Shown piece after piece: positions 1 through 10,410 of a stretch of DNA of 64,000 nt. How positions within the stretch are numbered: position 1 is the first letter of the stretch; every line of letters begins with the position of its first letter. The position numbers and the translations under genes were made by a program. The notes below the pieces were generated by a model that was not told the origin of the DNA, searched no databases, and saw only the letters and a program-made list of their open reading frames with translations. The stretch comes from Martelella mediterranea. GTDB taxonomy: Bacteria > Pseudomonadota > Alphaproteobacteria > Rhizobiales > Rhizobiaceae. Where the stretch lies: NCBI RefSeq assembly GCF_021021415.1, contig NZ_JAINWJ010000001.1:186001-250000 (forward strand). The letters run 5' to 3'.

Positions 1-1040
1 AAAGCCTGGAAGCCGCCGTCGCGGATCCGGCCGTCGATCTGGTGATCGTCACCACCCATACCAACGCCCATCGCGCGCCGGTCGAGGCGGCGATCGCGGC
101 CGGCAAGCGTGTCTATCTCGACAAGCCGATCTCGGTGACGCTCGACGACGCGGAAGCCATTCAGGCGGCAGAGGCAAAGGCCGGTCAACCGGTGCTGATG
201 GCGTTTACCCGGCGTTACGAAAAGCCTTGGGTCGAGACGGTGAAGCTTGCCCATTCCGGCCGCATTGGCGATCCGCAGATGATCCTGCTGCGCTCGGTCA
301 TCCCCTACACCCGCTATCTCCAGCTCTGGCACCGCAAGCAGGCGCTGTCGGGCGGCGCGCTCAACGACAAGTGCTCGCATCATTTCGACGTCTTGAACTG
401 GGTGGCGCGGTCGCGTCCGCTTTCCGTCACCGCTGTCGGCGGCCGCAGCAATGTGTTCCCGCCCGATCCGAACGCGCCGGAACGCTGTTCGCTCTGCGAC
501 CGCGACTGTCCCTATCGCCGCCATGAAACGCTGGTCGACCGCTTCGAGGGCGCAGGGGCCATCGCCAACCCGAGCTGGGGCGAGGCGGCGCTGCCGGAGG
601 ACCGCAACGATACCTGCGTCTATCGGCCGGGCGCCGACATCGACGACCACGCGATCGTCACCATCCGCTATGACAACGGCGTGTCGGCCTGTCTGTTCTT
701 CGCCATTTTCGGCCCCTGGGCCGAGGATCAGGAAACGCTGGAGATCGTCGGCTCGTCCGGCCGCATAAGGATGGAGCGCCATTCCGGCGAAATCGACATC
801 GTCGAGGATTACGGCCGCACGCACGGCACGCTCGGTTTCACCAGCCCAGACCGTAGCTCCACCCATTTCGGGGCCGATCTCGAGCTCGTGCGCACGCTCC
901 GCCGCTTCATGGACGGGGAAAACCCGCCCGTCGGCATCGATGACGGCGTCGCCTCGCTCAGGATCGTTCTGGCGGCGCAGAAATCCATGAAAAACGGCGG
1001 CATGCCCGTCGATCCCGAAACCCAGGAGTTCGCGCAATGA
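1..1040 (+). CDS. Gfo/Idh/MocA-family oxidoreductase, 5' end missing
   Basis: The reading frame is open from base 3 at the window edge, so the N-terminus, including the Rossmann GxGxxG motif, lies outside. The visible part begins SLEAAVADPAVDLVIVTTHTNAH and keeps the family's xKP motif (YLDKPIS, about residue 40). It continues into the C-terminal substrate domain. Around nt 486-513 a CxxCxxxCP cysteine cluster followed by YRRHE is present, a feature shared by a subgroup of these sugar dehydrogenases. Members oxidise or reduce sugars or sugar derivatives with NAD(P). The stop overlaps the next start by 4 bases (ATGA), so it is cotranslated with the PHP gene and belongs to the sugar uptake operon that follows. 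The substrate cannot be read from sequence. Confidence 0.9.
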   Translation, partial: SLEAAVADPAVDLVIVTTHTNAHRAPVEAAIAAGKRVYLDKPISVTLDDAEAIQAAEAKAGQPVLMAFTRRYEKPWVETVKLAHSGRIGDPQMILLRSVIPYTRYLQLWHRKQALSGGALNDKCSHHFDVLNWVARSRPLSVTAVGGRSNVFPPDPNAPERCSLCDRDCPYRRHETLVDRFEGAGAIANPSWGEAALPEDRNDTCVYRPGADIDDHAIVTIRYDNGVSACLFFAIFGPWAEDQETLEIVGSSGRIRMERHSGEIDIVEDYGRTHGTLGFTSPDRSSTHFGADLELVRTLRRFMDGENPPVGIDDGVASLRIVLAAQKSMKNGGMPVDPETQEFAQ

Positions 1041-2590
1041 CCCGCCGTTTCCCCGAACGCCTGACCCCGCTCGCCAACCGGCTCGGCCTGCAGCCGCTAT
1101 ATGGCGACATTCACAATCACTGCGCCCTCTCCTACGGCCACGGCCGGCTGGAAGATGCGTTGTCCCGCGCCGCACTACAGCTCGACTTCGTCTCCATCAC
1201 CGGACATGCCGCCTGGCCCGATATGCCGGTCGACGTGCCGGAGGTCGCCCATATCGTCGATTTCCACGTCAAGGGTTTCGCGAAGCTGAAGGCCAACTGG
1301 AAGGATCATTTCGCGGTGCTGAAGGCCTTCGAAAGTCCCGGCCGCTTCGCCGTGTTTCCCGGCTACGAGATCCATTCGTCGGAACATGGCGACTACACGA
1401 TCGTCTATGGCGACCTCGATGTCGCCGAACCGGAACTTGCTGACAGCCCGGCCGAACTGAAGCAGGCGCTTCAGACCACCAAGGGCGAAAATGCCCTCGC
1501 CTTCCCGCACCATATCGGCTACCGCCAGGGCGCGCGCGGCATCAACTGGGACACGTTCGATCCGGAACTCTCGCCCTTCGTCGAAATGTTCTCGATGCAT
1601 GGTTGCGCGGAAGAGTCCGAATCCGAACGCTCCTACCTGCATTCCATGGGTCCGGTGAACGGCGCATCGACCATGCGCGCGGGGCTGAAGCGCGGCGCGG
1701 TGTTCGGCGTTGTCGGCAATACCGATCATCATTCCGCCTTCCCCGGCTCCTACGGCCATGGTCGCATGGCGGTCTACGCGGCAGATGACAGTCGGGACGC
1801 GATCTTCAAGGCGATGCGCGCGCGCCGCACCAATGCGCTGACCGGCGACAATATTCATCTGCTGACGGCGATCGGCGATGTCGTGCAGGGCGGCATCACA
1901 GCGCCCTCGCCCGACGCCGCCTTGGATATCGAGGCCATCGGCGGCGGGTTCATCGATAGCATCGATATCGTCCGAAACGGAGAACTGTTCGAGCGCATCT
2001 CGCCCGAACTGAGCCCCGCCCCGATCGAGGCAGAGAGCGAAGCGGAAACCATCCTGTTTGTCGAGCTCGGCTGGGGCGCGCGCGGCAGAAGCCATGATTG
2101 GGCCGGCGAACTCCATCTTGAAGGCGGCGAGATTCTTGGCCTTGAGCCCAGGTTCCGCGGCGCGGAGATCGTCTCCCCGCTCGAAGGCGAGGACGAGACC
2201 GCCAAGCTGCCGACGCTCGGCCGTGAAGGCGGCAATGTTCAATTCTCGGTCACGGCCGCTGCCAACCCCAACAACGTCACCTCCGCAACCCAGGGCTTTG
2301 CCATTCGGCTGAAGGCGAAGCCCGGGGCGCGGCTGAAGGCGACGCTTTCGGGCAAACAGCTCGATATTGCCCTTGATCAGCTTTTCGAGGGCGCGCTCTC
2401 GGGCAATCTCGGCCCGATCGACAGCCCCGCTTTTCGCTTCCACGCCCTGCCCCGGCCGCATCAGTGGCAATGGCACGGCACGGTCGCGCTTGGCGCGTTG
2501 GCCGACGGCGAGAACATCTATGTGAGGCTGCGCGAGAAGACCGGCCAGATGGCCTGGACCTCGCCGATTTTCTGCAGAAGGGAGGCGTGA
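1037..2590 (+). CDS. PHP-domain metal-dependent hydrolase (DUF3604-like)
   Basis: 517 aa. Near the N-terminus (residues 22-37) the sequence YGDIHNHCALSYGHG carries the HxH metal motif of the polymerase-and-histidinol-phosphatase fold. Further candidate metal ligands are in SITGHAAW, YEIHSSEHGDY, FPHHIGY and GNTDHHSAF, which is the usual order for this fold. PHP enzymes hydrolyse phosphoester or related bonds with two or three bound metals. No signal peptide is seen, so it probably acts in the cytoplasm. It starts inside the stop of the upstream dehydrogenase gene and is followed 166 bases later by the sugar-binding protein gene. A role on an imported sugar or its derivative is inferred from position only. 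Confidence 0.8.
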   Translation: MTRRFPERLTPLANRLGLQPLYGDIHNHCALSYGHGRLEDALSRAALQLDFVSITGHAAWPDMPVDVPEVAHIVDFHVKGFAKLKANWKDHFAVLKAFESPGRFAVFPGYEIHSSEHGDYTIVYGDLDVAEPELADSPAELKQALQTTKGENALAFPHHIGYRQGARGINWDTFDPELSPFVEMFSMHGCAEESESERSYLHSMGPVNGASTMRAGLKRGAVFGVVGNTDHHSAFPGSYGHGRMAVYAADDSRDAIFKAMRARRTNALTGDNIHLLTAIGDVVQGGITAPSPDAALDIEAIGGGFIDSIDIVRNGELFERISPELSPAPIEAESEAETILFVELGWGARGRSHDWAGELHLEGGEILGLEPRFRGAEIVSPLEGEDETAKLPTLGREGGNVQFSVTAAANPNNVTSATQGFAIRLKAKPGARLKATLSGKQLDIALDQLFEGALSGNLGPIDSPAFRFHALPRPHQWQWHGTVALGALADGENIYVRLREKTGQMAWTSPIFCRREA

Positions 2591-2756
2591 GACGAAACAG
2601 GCGAAACCGCCGGATCGCAAAATCCGGCCATGCGGGCAAGGGCGGCGACGCCCCGGATTGCCCGGACAACAGGAAAGCGGCCCCCGATGGACCGGCTTTC
2701 ATACGCGGGAACTTTTTGAAAACCGGACCTTTCAGAGGCCGGAGGGAGAACAGGCA

Positions 2757-4025
2757 ATGAAGCATTTTGGAAAATTCACGAGCGTGTTGCTCAGCGCAAG
2801 CGCGCTGATGGCGGTCTCGGCCGGCGCCGTCGAACTCAACATCGTCCATGGCGCGATCGGCAAGGACAACGAGGTTCTGCGCAAGGAGCTCGACCGCTAT
2901 GAGGAGATGACCGGCAACACGGTCAACATCGTCTCCATGCCGGAATCGACCACCGACCAGTTCGGCCAGTACAAGCTCTGGCTTTCGGCCAAATCGCCGG
3001 ATATCGACGTCTACCGCATCGATGTCATCGGCGCGCCGCAGCTGGCCGACCATTTCATCGACCTGACGGAGGCGACCGCCGATATCATCGACCAGTTCGT
3101 GCCGGCAGCCGTTGAATCGCAGACCGTCGACGGCAAGCTCGTCGCGCTGCCGATGTTCCTCGGCGCGCCGGCGCTCTACTATCGCAGCGACCTTCTGGAA
3201 AAATACGATCAACCGGTTCCCGAGACCTGGGACCAGATGACCGAAACCGCGAAGGTCATCATGGATGGCGAGCGGGCCGAAGGCAATGGCGACATGTGGG
3301 GCTTCGTCTTCCAGGGCGCGCCCTATGAAGGGCTGACCTGCAACGGCCAGGAATGGATCTACTCCTATGGCGGCGGCCGGATCGTCGAGCTTGACGGCTC
3401 GATCGGCATCAACAATCCGGAAGCGGCCGAAGCACTGAACATGGCGAAATCCTGGGTCGGCACCATCGCGCCGCAGGGCGTGCTGAACTACATGGAAGAG
3501 GATGCACGCGGCGTGTTCCAGTCCGGCAATGCGGTGTTCATGCGCAACTGGAACTACGCCTATGCGCTGGCCGATGGCGAGGATTCCCCGGTCAAGGGCA
3601 AGTTCGATGTGACCACGCTGCCCGTCGGCGGCGAAGGCGACAGCTCGGCGGCCACCCTTGGCGGCTGGCATCTGGCCGTTTCCAAATATTCACCCAATCC
3701 GGACGAGGCGATCGAACTGGTGAAGTTCCTCAACAATTTCGAAAACCAGAAGGAACGCGCGATCGAGACCTCGCGCCCGCCGACGGTGACGGCTGTCTAC
3801 GACGATGCGGAAGTGGCCGAGGCCCAGCCTTTCATTCCGCGCTGGAAGCCGGTGGTGCTCAACGCCCTGCCGCGCCCGTCCGCCGCCACCAAGCGCAAAT
3901 ATAACGAGGTCTCCTCGGAATTCTGGACCGCCGTGCATGATACGCTTTCAGGCGACGGCACCGCCGAGCAGAACCTCGCCAAGCTGGAAGCCAAGCTGAA
4001 GCGCCTGCGCGGCAACGGCTGGTAA
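2757..4025 (+). CDS. Extracellular sugar-binding protein of a CUT1 ABC transporter
   Basis: 422 aa from the ATG at 2757, which has GGAGGGAG 8 bases upstream; the longer open frame from 2658 lacks such a site. The N-terminus MKHFGKFTSVLLSASALMAVSAGAVE is a Sec signal peptide. The mature part is a family 1 periplasmic binding protein: a KDNEVLRKELDRYEEMTG opening, the YKLWLSAKSPDIDVYRIDV segment and GGWHLAVSKYSPNPDEA near residue 300. It should capture an oligosaccharide in the periplasm and deliver it to the permeases at 4091 and 5032. The ligand is unknown; the sulfatase in the same operon suggests a sulfated sugar, which is inference. Confidence 0.93.
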   Translation: MKHFGKFTSVLLSASALMAVSAGAVELNIVHGAIGKDNEVLRKELDRYEEMTGNTVNIVSMPESTTDQFGQYKLWLSAKSPDIDVYRIDVIGAPQLADHFIDLTEATADIIDQFVPAAVESQTVDGKLVALPMFLGAPALYYRSDLLEKYDQPVPETWDQMTETAKVIMDGERAEGNGDMWGFVFQGAPYEGLTCNGQEWIYSYGGGRIVELDGSIGINNPEAAEALNMAKSWVGTIAPQGVLNYMEEDARGVFQSGNAVFMRNWNYAYALADGEDSPVKGKFDVTTLPVGGEGDSSAATLGGWHLAVSKYSPNPDEAIELVKFLNNFENQKERAIETSRPPTVTAVYDDAEVAEAQPFIPRWKPVVLNALPRPSAATKRKYNEVSSEFWTAVHDTLSGDGTAEQNLAKLEAKLKRLRGNGW

Positions 4026-4029
4026 ACAT

Positions 4030-4063
4030 AACGGCGCCGCCCGCACCCCGGCGCGGCGCCGTT
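4030..4063 (+). terminator. Strong hairpin between binding-protein and permease genes
   Basis: The arms AACGGCGCCGC (4030-4040) and GCGGCGCCGTT (4053-4063) pair perfectly over 11 bp around a 12-base loop, and only two further T follow. It begins 5 bases after the binding-protein stop. Such a structure usually protects the upstream message or partly stops transcription, giving more binding protein than membrane subunits. Confidence 0.65.
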
Positions 4064-4090
4064 TTGCGCAAGAGAAGAAGGGAACGGAAC

Positions 4091-5031
4091 ATGGCAGAAC
4101 CGGTCGAAAAATCGACCCTGTCGCATCAGCGCGTCGTCTCGGCCTGGGTGTTCCTGGCACCGATGCTGGCAGTGCTGGCCGTGGTCGCGGTCTATCCGCT
4201 GGTCCGAACGATCTATTTCGGTTTCACCGATGCATCGATCGATTTTCCCGGCCAGGCGCAATGGGTCGGCTTCCGCAACTACCTCGAATATCTCGACTAT
4301 GGCGACGGCACCGGCGAATTCTACGGGCTGCTGGCAGACCCGGACTGGTGGCGGGCCGTCTGGAACACGCTGCGCTTCACCTTCTTCTCGGTGCTGTTCG
4401 AAACCATTTTCGGCATGATCATCGCGCTGGTGCTCAACACCCAATTCCCCGGCCGCGCGCTGGTCCGCGCCGCCGTTCTCATCCCCTGGGCGATCCCCAC
4501 CATCGTCTCCGCCAAGATGTGGGCCTGGATGATGCATGACCAGTTCGGCATTTTGAACGATATCCTGATGAAACTGCACATCATCGCCGAGCCGGTGGCC
4601 TGGACCGCCAATCCCGACACCGCCCTTCTCGCCGTGCTGATCGTCGATATCTGGAAGACCACGCCGTTCATGGCGCTGCTGATCCTCGCCGGCCTGCAGA
4701 TGGTGCCGAAGGACATGTATGAGGCGGCGAAGCTCGACGGCATTCATCCCGTGCGCGTGTTCCGCAAGGTCACCCTGCCGCTGATCATGCCGGCGGTGCT
4801 GGTGGCGATCGTGTTCCGCGCGCTCGATGCGCTGCGCGTCTTCGACATCGTCTATGTGCTGACGCCCAACAATCCCAACACGGCCACCATGTCGGTGTTC
4901 GCGCGCGAAAATCTGTTCGATTTCGACCAGTTCGCCTATGGCTCGGCGGCTTCCACCCTGCTGTTCCTGATCATCGCGCTTCTGACGATCGGCTTCATCC
5001 GCGCCACCCGCATGAACCTTGGAGGCGACAG

Positions 5032-5035
<4 letters not shown>
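4091..5035 (+). CDS. Sugar ABC transporter permease, MalF/UgpA type
   Basis: 314 aa from the ATG at 4091, which follows GAAGGGAAC; an upstream in-frame start (4064) lies on the tail of the hairpin and is less likely. The protein has about six hydrophobic segments and the family EAA loop near its C-terminal third (YEAAKLDGIHPVRVFRKVTLPLI), which docks on the ATPase. The first helix is VFLAPMLAVLAVVAVYPLVRTIYFGF. It forms the inner-membrane channel with the permease at 5032. Its TGA overlaps the next ATG by 4 bases. Confidence 0.94.
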
Positions 5036-5865
<830 letters not shown>

Positions 5866-5869
5866 TCTC

Positions 5870-6871
5870 ATGGCCTCCATCGAACTGAAGAAAATCTGCA
5901 AGTCCTTCGGCCATGTCGAGGTGCTGAAGGATATCGACCTCAACCTCGAAAAGGGCGAGTTCGTCGTCTTCGTCGGACCGTCGGGCTGCGGCAAGTCCAC
6001 GTTGCTTCGCCTGATCGCCGGTCTGGAGGATATTTCCGGCGGCGACCTGATGATCGACGGCGAGCGCGTCAACAATGTGCTGCCGGCAAAGCGCGGCATC
6101 TCCATGGTGTTCCAGTCCTACGCGCTTTACCCGCATATGACGGTCTACGAGAACATGGCCTTCGGGCTGGAACAGGCGAAGCTCGACAAGGCGGAGGCCG
6201 ACAAGCGCATCCGCGAGGCGGCCGAAATGCTGCAGATCACGCCCTATCTCGACCGCAAGCCGCGCCAGCTTTCCGGCGGCCAGCGCCAGCGCGTCGCCAT
6301 CGGCCGGGCGATCACCCGCCAGCCGCGCATCTTCCTGTTCGACGAGCCGCTGTCGAACCTCGACGCGGCACTCCGGGTCGACACCCGCATCGAGATTGCC
6401 GCGCTTCACAAGCGCATGAAGGGCGTGACCATGATCTACGTGACCCATGACCAGGTCGAGGCGATGACGCTTGCCGACCGGATCGTGGTGCTGAACGCAG
6501 GGCACGTGGAACAGGTCGGCACGCCGATGGAACTCTACATGAAGCCCGCCAGCCGTTTCGTCGCGGAATTCATCGGCTCGCCGCGCATGAATGTGATCGA
6601 GGGCGAGATCGCGGACGGGTTCGGCGCGGCGGCCTGCGGCATCCGCCCGGAACATCTCGCGATTTCGCGCGAGAGCGGTCGGTGGACCGGGAAAGTCCTG
6701 CTTTCGGAAGAACTTGGAAGCGATACTTACATTCATGTGGAAACCGAAAATGCCGGTATGCTGAATGTCCGCGCGCCGGGCGCGCAGGATTTCGAAGCGG
6801 GCGAAAGCGTGTTCGTAACGCCGGACGAGACGGCGCTGCATCGCTTCGACGCTGCCGGCGCGGCGATCTAG
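5870..6871 (+). CDS. Sugar ABC transporter ATP-binding protein, UgpC/MsmX type
   Basis: 333 aa. Walker [10 protein letters not shown] lies at residues 36-44, the signature [14 protein letters not shown] near 138, Walker [13 protein letters not shown] near 158 and the switch histidine in [15 protein letters not shown] near 190. The C-terminal part (GIRPEHLAI onward) is the TOBE/OB regulatory domain typical of CUT1 ATPases. It energises the 4091/5032 permease pair. The window holds a second ATPase of the same type (15855) for the second system; each operon carries its own. Confidence 0.95.
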   Translation: MASIELKKICKSFGHVEVLKDIDLNLEKGEFVVFVGPSGCGKSTLLRLIAGLEDISGGDLMIDGERVNNVLPAKRGISMVFQSYALYPHMTVYENMAFGLEQAKLDKAEADKRIREAAEMLQITPYLDRKPRQLSGGQRQRVAIGRAITRQPRIFLFDEPLSNLDAALRVDTRIEIAALHKRMKGVTMIYVTHDQVEAMTLADRIVVLNAGHVEQVGTPMELYMKPASRFVAEFIGSPRMNVIEGEIADGFGAAACGIRPEHLAISRESGRWTGKVLLSEELGSDTYIHVETENAGMLNVRAPGAQDFEAGESVFVTPDETALHRFDAAGAAI

Positions 6872-6880
6872 GGGGCTGGC

Positions 6881-7849
6881 ATGAACAGCAGACCATCCGA
6901 ACCGCCGCGCCCGATCTGCGTCATCGGCAATGCCAATCTTGACCTCGTCACCGGCAGTATCGACGACTGGCCGGAATGGGGCACGGAGGTGTTTCTGGAA
7001 CGCTCGGATTTCCGCATCGGCGGATCGGCGGCCAATACCGCGCTCGTGCTCCAGCGTCTCGGCCATCCCGTCGGCCTCGTCTCGGCGACGGGCAGCGATG
7101 CGGCCAGCGCGATGATCACCCGCCAGTTCGCCGGCGCGCTGGACAGGATCGCCGCCCGGCCCGGCCCGACATCGATGTCCGTCGGCATCTTGCAGAAAGG
7201 CGGCGAGCGCAGCTTCTTTTCCACCAACGGCCATCTCGACGGGCTCGATGCCGCGTTCTTCTCTGCCGCTCTGGAGGACTGGCCGCTTTCCGGCGCGATC
7301 GCGCTGGTCTCCGGCGGGTTCGCCCTGCCCGGCCTGATGGCGGAGCACACGGACTTCCTGGAGCGGCTGAAGGCACGGGGCGCGACCATTGCCATCGATC
7401 CCGGCTGGCCCGGCGACGGCTGGACCGAGGCCGCCATCGCCAGTGCCCGCGCATGGATCGGCCTTGCCGACCATATCCTGCTGAACGACAAGGAGGCGCT
7501 CGGGCTATCCGGCGAGGACGCCGTGCACGCCGCCTGCCGGGCACTCGCGCCACATATGCGCCCCGATGCCACGCTGGTGGTCAAGCGCGGCCCGGAGGGC
7601 GCTGCCTGCTACCGGCGCCGCAACTATATCATCGAACAGGCCCGCCCCCTTGACGTGATCGACACGGTGGGCGCCGGAGATGCCTTCAACGCGGGCTATC
7701 TGAGCGCCGTCGCGGAAGGTGCCCCCGAGCGCGCGGCGCTGAGGCGCGGCATTGATGTCGCCTCCGCCGTGATCAGCGAATTTCCCCGCAGCGGCGCTGC
7801 GATCTTCCCGGAAAAGAGTCTGGCACCATGCCCAACATCCTCCTCCTGA
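6881..7849 (+). CDS. PfkB-family carbohydrate kinase
   Basis: 322 aa, the usual length of ribokinase-family sugar kinases. The N-terminal signature region is FRIGGSAANTALVLQRLG, and the C-terminal PfkB signature DTVGAGDAFNAGYL places the catalytic aspartate at residue 267. It transfers phosphate from ATP to an imported sugar or sugar acid in the cytoplasm. It follows the ATPase gene by 9 bases and its last 22 bases overlap the sulfatase gene. The substrate may be KDG-like or a ribose or fructose type; sequence alone does not decide. Confidence 0.92.
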   Translation: MNSRPSEPPRPICVIGNANLDLVTGSIDDWPEWGTEVFLERSDFRIGGSAANTALVLQRLGHPVGLVSATGSDAASAMITRQFAGALDRIAARPGPTSMSVGILQKGGERSFFSTNGHLDGLDAAFFSAALEDWPLSGAIALVSGGFALPGLMAEHTDFLERLKARGATIAIDPGWPGDGWTEAAIASARAWIGLADHILLNDKEALGLSGEDAVHAACRALAPHMRPDATLVVKRGPEGAACYRRRNYIIEQARPLDVIDTVGAGDAFNAGYLSAVAEGAPERAALRRGIDVASAVISEFPRSGAAIFPEKSLAPCPTSSS

Positions 7850-9228
7850 TCGCCGACGATCTCGGCCGGATGACGGGTTGCTACGGCGAGACCGCGATCG
7901 CGACACCCAATATCGACCGGCTCGCCGAGAGCGGTACGCGTTTCGACATGGCGTTCACCTCCACCGCCTCGTGCTCGGCCAGCCGCTCGGTGATCTATAC
8001 CGGCCTGCACACGCATGAGACCGGACAGTATGGCCTCAACCACGACCATCACCACTTCATGACCTTCGATCATGTGGAAACCGCCCCGGCGCTTCTGAAC
8101 GCGGCGGGCATGAAGACCGGGATTATCGGCAAGATCCATGTCGGCCCGGAGGCGGTCTATCCCTGGCAGGTGCGCGAGGAGAGCGCCGAGCGCGATGTGC
8201 GCCGGGTCGCCGACCGCGCCGCCGCCTTTTTCCACCACGCAAAGGCCGAGCAAAACCCCTTCTTCCTGACCATCGGCTTCATCGATCCGCATCGCGACGA
8301 GACCCGCGGCGGCTTCGGCAATGACCACGCCTATCCCGGCGTCGAGGACCGCATCTTTGCTCCTGAGGACGTCGCCGTGCCGCCCTTCCTCACCGATCTG
8401 CCGGAGGTGCGCCAGGAGCTTGCCGATTATTACCGCTCGATCCACCGGCTCGATCAGGGCGTTGGCATGGTGCTTGAGGAACTTGAAAAGGCCGGCCTTG
8501 CCGATGACACGCTCATCGTCTTCCTCTCCGACAACGGTTCCCCCTTCCTCAATTCCAAGACCACGCTTTACGATGCCGGCGTGCATCTGCCGCTGATCAT
8601 CCGCAAGCCCGGCGGCCGCGCGGGCATCGCCAATCCCAATATGGTCTCCTTCACCGATATCCTGCCGACCTTCCTCGACTGGGCAGGCTACGCCCCGCCG
8701 TCCGGGCCCCGCAAGGGGCGCTCGCTGCTGCCGATCCTCGAATCCGAAAAGCTTGAGGAAGGCTGGCAGGCCGTGTTCGGCTCGCACACCTTCCACGAGG
8801 TCACCAATTACTGGCCGACGCGCTTCATGCGCACCACACGCTACAAATATCACCGCAACGTCGCCTGGCAGCTCGACTTCCCCTTCTCCGGCGATCTTTA
8901 CGGCTCGCTGACCTGGGAGGGTATCCGCAATCAGACCCCGGCGATGATCGGCAGGCGGACTGTGAAAGACTATGTCCGTCGCCCGCCCGAGGAGCTCTAC
9001 GACCTGGAAGCCGACCCGCACGAAGTAAACAATCTGGCCGGCGACCCTGCCCACCGCGACCGTCTGTTTGAAATGCGCGCCGCGACGGAAGCCTGGCAGC
9101 GCGAGACCCGCGATCCCTGGCTCTATCGCGACGGCGTATCGCTGCGCGCCATCGAAAAGCACATCGAAAGCGGGCTTGCCGTGCCGGACCGCTTCGATTT
9201 CGACCCGGACAATCCCGGCTCGCGATAG
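7828..9228 (+). CDS. Type I sulfatase (Cys-type, CxAxR motif)
   Basis: 466 aa. The metal-binding aspartates D10-D11 (LLIADDLG) and the active-site motif C49-S-A-S-R53-S-V-I-Y-T-G are in the standard positions; Cys49 must be oxidised to formylglycine to work. GFIDPHRDE and LIVFLSDNGSP provide further metal and sulfate ligands. The overall pattern resembles heparan-N-sulfatase-like members, but sub-family assignment is uncertain. No signal peptide is visible (it starts MPNILLLIADD), so it would desulfate an imported sugar in the cytoplasm. The start overlaps the kinase gene by 22 bases. No formylglycine-generating enzyme is in the window. Confidence 0.92.
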   Translation: MPNILLLIADDLGRMTGCYGETAIATPNIDRLAESGTRFDMAFTSTASCSASRSVIYTGLHTHETGQYGLNHDHHHFMTFDHVETAPALLNAAGMKTGIIGKIHVGPEAVYPWQVREESAERDVRRVADRAAAFFHHAKAEQNPFFLTIGFIDPHRDETRGGFGNDHAYPGVEDRIFAPEDVAVPPFLTDLPEVRQELADYYRSIHRLDQGVGMVLEELEKAGLADDTLIVFLSDNGSPFLNSKTTLYDAGVHLPLIIRKPGGRAGIANPNMVSFTDILPTFLDWAGYAPPSGPRKGRSLLPILESEKLEEGWQAVFGSHTFHEVTNYWPTRFMRTTRYKYHRNVAWQLDFPFSGDLYGSLTWEGIRNQTPAMIGRRTVKDYVRRPPEELYDLEADPHEVNNLAGDPAHRDRLFEMRAATEAWQRETRDPWLYRDGVSLRAIEKHIESGLAVPDRFDFDPDNPGSR

Positions 9229-9288
9229 ATTACACGCCGTGTACGAAGCGAAACGTTCAGGAAGGGGTTGCGCTTCATCCACGTTTCG

Positions 9289-9300
9289 GTAAAAATTTAC
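9289..9300. promoter_or_regulatory. Candidate LacI-type operator upstream of the regulator gene
   Basis: GTAAA-AA-TTTAC is an AT-rich palindrome in GC-rich surroundings, 46 bases before the LacI start. It overlaps a possible -10 (AAAAAT, 9291-9296) set 17 bases after a weak -35 (TTGCGC, 9268-9273). It resembles the AT-rich palindromes after the gene at 10407-10437, which fits autoregulation by the adjacent LacI protein. Confidence 0.45.
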
Positions 9301-9345
9301 TAGACGTGCCAGACCATTGTGGTCCCGGCTGCTTCGGGGGAGATG

Positions 9346-10410
9346 ATGGTCACAATCCGTGAAATTGCGAAGGCGGTCGGCGTTTCGGCAGGCACGGTTT
9401 CCCGTGTGCTGAACTACGATCCCACCCTTTCGGTGAGCGAGACCAAGCGCAAGGCGATCATCGAGACCGCCGAGGCGCTGGATTACGCAACGCCGCGAAA
9501 CCGCAATCGCCGCAAGCCCGCGCCGTTCCGCCAACCGCAACCGACCGCCGCCATGCCCCGCATCGCCACGGTTCACTTCCTGGAGCGTGACGAGGAACTG
9601 ATCGACCCCTATTATATCGGGGTGAGGCTGGGCATAGAACGGCGCTCACAGCATTACCAGAGCGAGATCGTGAAGGTGTTCCACGCCGATCTTTTCAACG
9701 AGGCCAGTCTGTTGCAGGGGGTTGCCGGCATCATCGCCATCGGCAAGCACAGGCCGGCGGAAATCGCCTTTCTCGAGGAGTGTTGCGACCATCTGGTGTT
9801 CGCCGATTTCCAGCCTTCGGACGAGCACTATGACTGTGTTTACAGCGATCTCGCGGTGGCAACCACGAAAATTCTCGATGGCCTCGCCGCTGCCGGCTAT
9901 CGGCGCATCGCCTTCATCGGCGCGGAGGACAGGATCAGCTTTGGCGATGTGCCCTACAGCGAGGCGCGCTGCCGGGCTTATGTCGACTGGCAGAAGGCGC
10001 GCGGCACCTTCGACCCCACCCTGATCGCCCTCAACAATGACTGCAATGACGGGCAGAATCTGCGGCTTGAGGTCGGTTACGAGCATGCCCGCGACCTGCT
10101 CGACCGGCCCGAACGCCCGGATGTCATCCTCACCGCGAATGACAATATCGCCATCGGAACCGGGCGGGCACTGGCCGAAGCAGGGCTTTCGGTGCCCGAC
10201 GATATCGCCATCGCCTCCTTCAACGACATACCGGTCGCCCAGTTTCTCAATCCCGCGCTTTCCACCATGAAGATACCAGGCGAGGCCATCGGCGAATGCG
10301 CGGTCGACCTGCTGGTCGAGCGCATCAACGGTCGCGAATACACAAAGCGCGTAACCATCCCCGGCGAGATGATCTGGCGCGACAGTTGTCGCCATCCGCC
10401 CGCCGCGTAA
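9346..10410 (+). CDS. LacI-family transcriptional regulator
   Basis: 354 aa from the ATG at 9346; GGGGGAG sits 3 bases before it and directly abuts the ATG at 9343, so either may be used. A GTG at 9319 is less likely. The N-terminal helix-turn-helix reads VTIREIAKAVGVSAGTVSRVLN, followed by a periplasmic-binding-protein-like effector domain with the conserved C-terminal pattern PDVILTANDNIAIGTGRAL and DDIAIASFND. It lies between the two sugar operons on the same strand and is the obvious candidate to control the downstream one, possibly both, releasing DNA when an imported sugar binds. AT-rich palindromes flank the gene. Confidence 0.94.
   Translation: MVTIREIAKAVGVSAGTVSRVLNYDPTLSVSETKRKAIIETAEALDYATPRNRNRRKPAPFRQPQPTAAMPRIATVHFLERDEELIDPYYIGVRLGIERRSQHYQSEIVKVFHADLFNEASLLQGVAGIIAIGKHRPAEIAFLEECCDHLVFADFQPSDEHYDCVYSDLAVATTKILDGLAAAGYRRIAFIGAEDRISFGDVPYSEARCRAYVDWQKARGTFDPTLIALNNDCNDGQNLRLEVGYEHARDLLDRPERPDVILTANDNIAIGTGRALAEAGLSVPDDIAIASFNDIPVAQFLNPALSTMKIPGEAIGECAVDLLVERINGREYTKRVTIPGEMIWRDSCRHPPAA

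Noticed and set aside
7972-7986. CxAxR instead of CxPxR in the sulfatase active site
   Set aside because: Alanine at this place is a known natural variant of the maturation motif, so it is not evidence of loss of function.
7696-9576. Antisense frame of 626 codons opposite the sulfatase gene
   Set aside because: It covers a clear sulfatase and the lacI start. No ribosome site or motif supports it.
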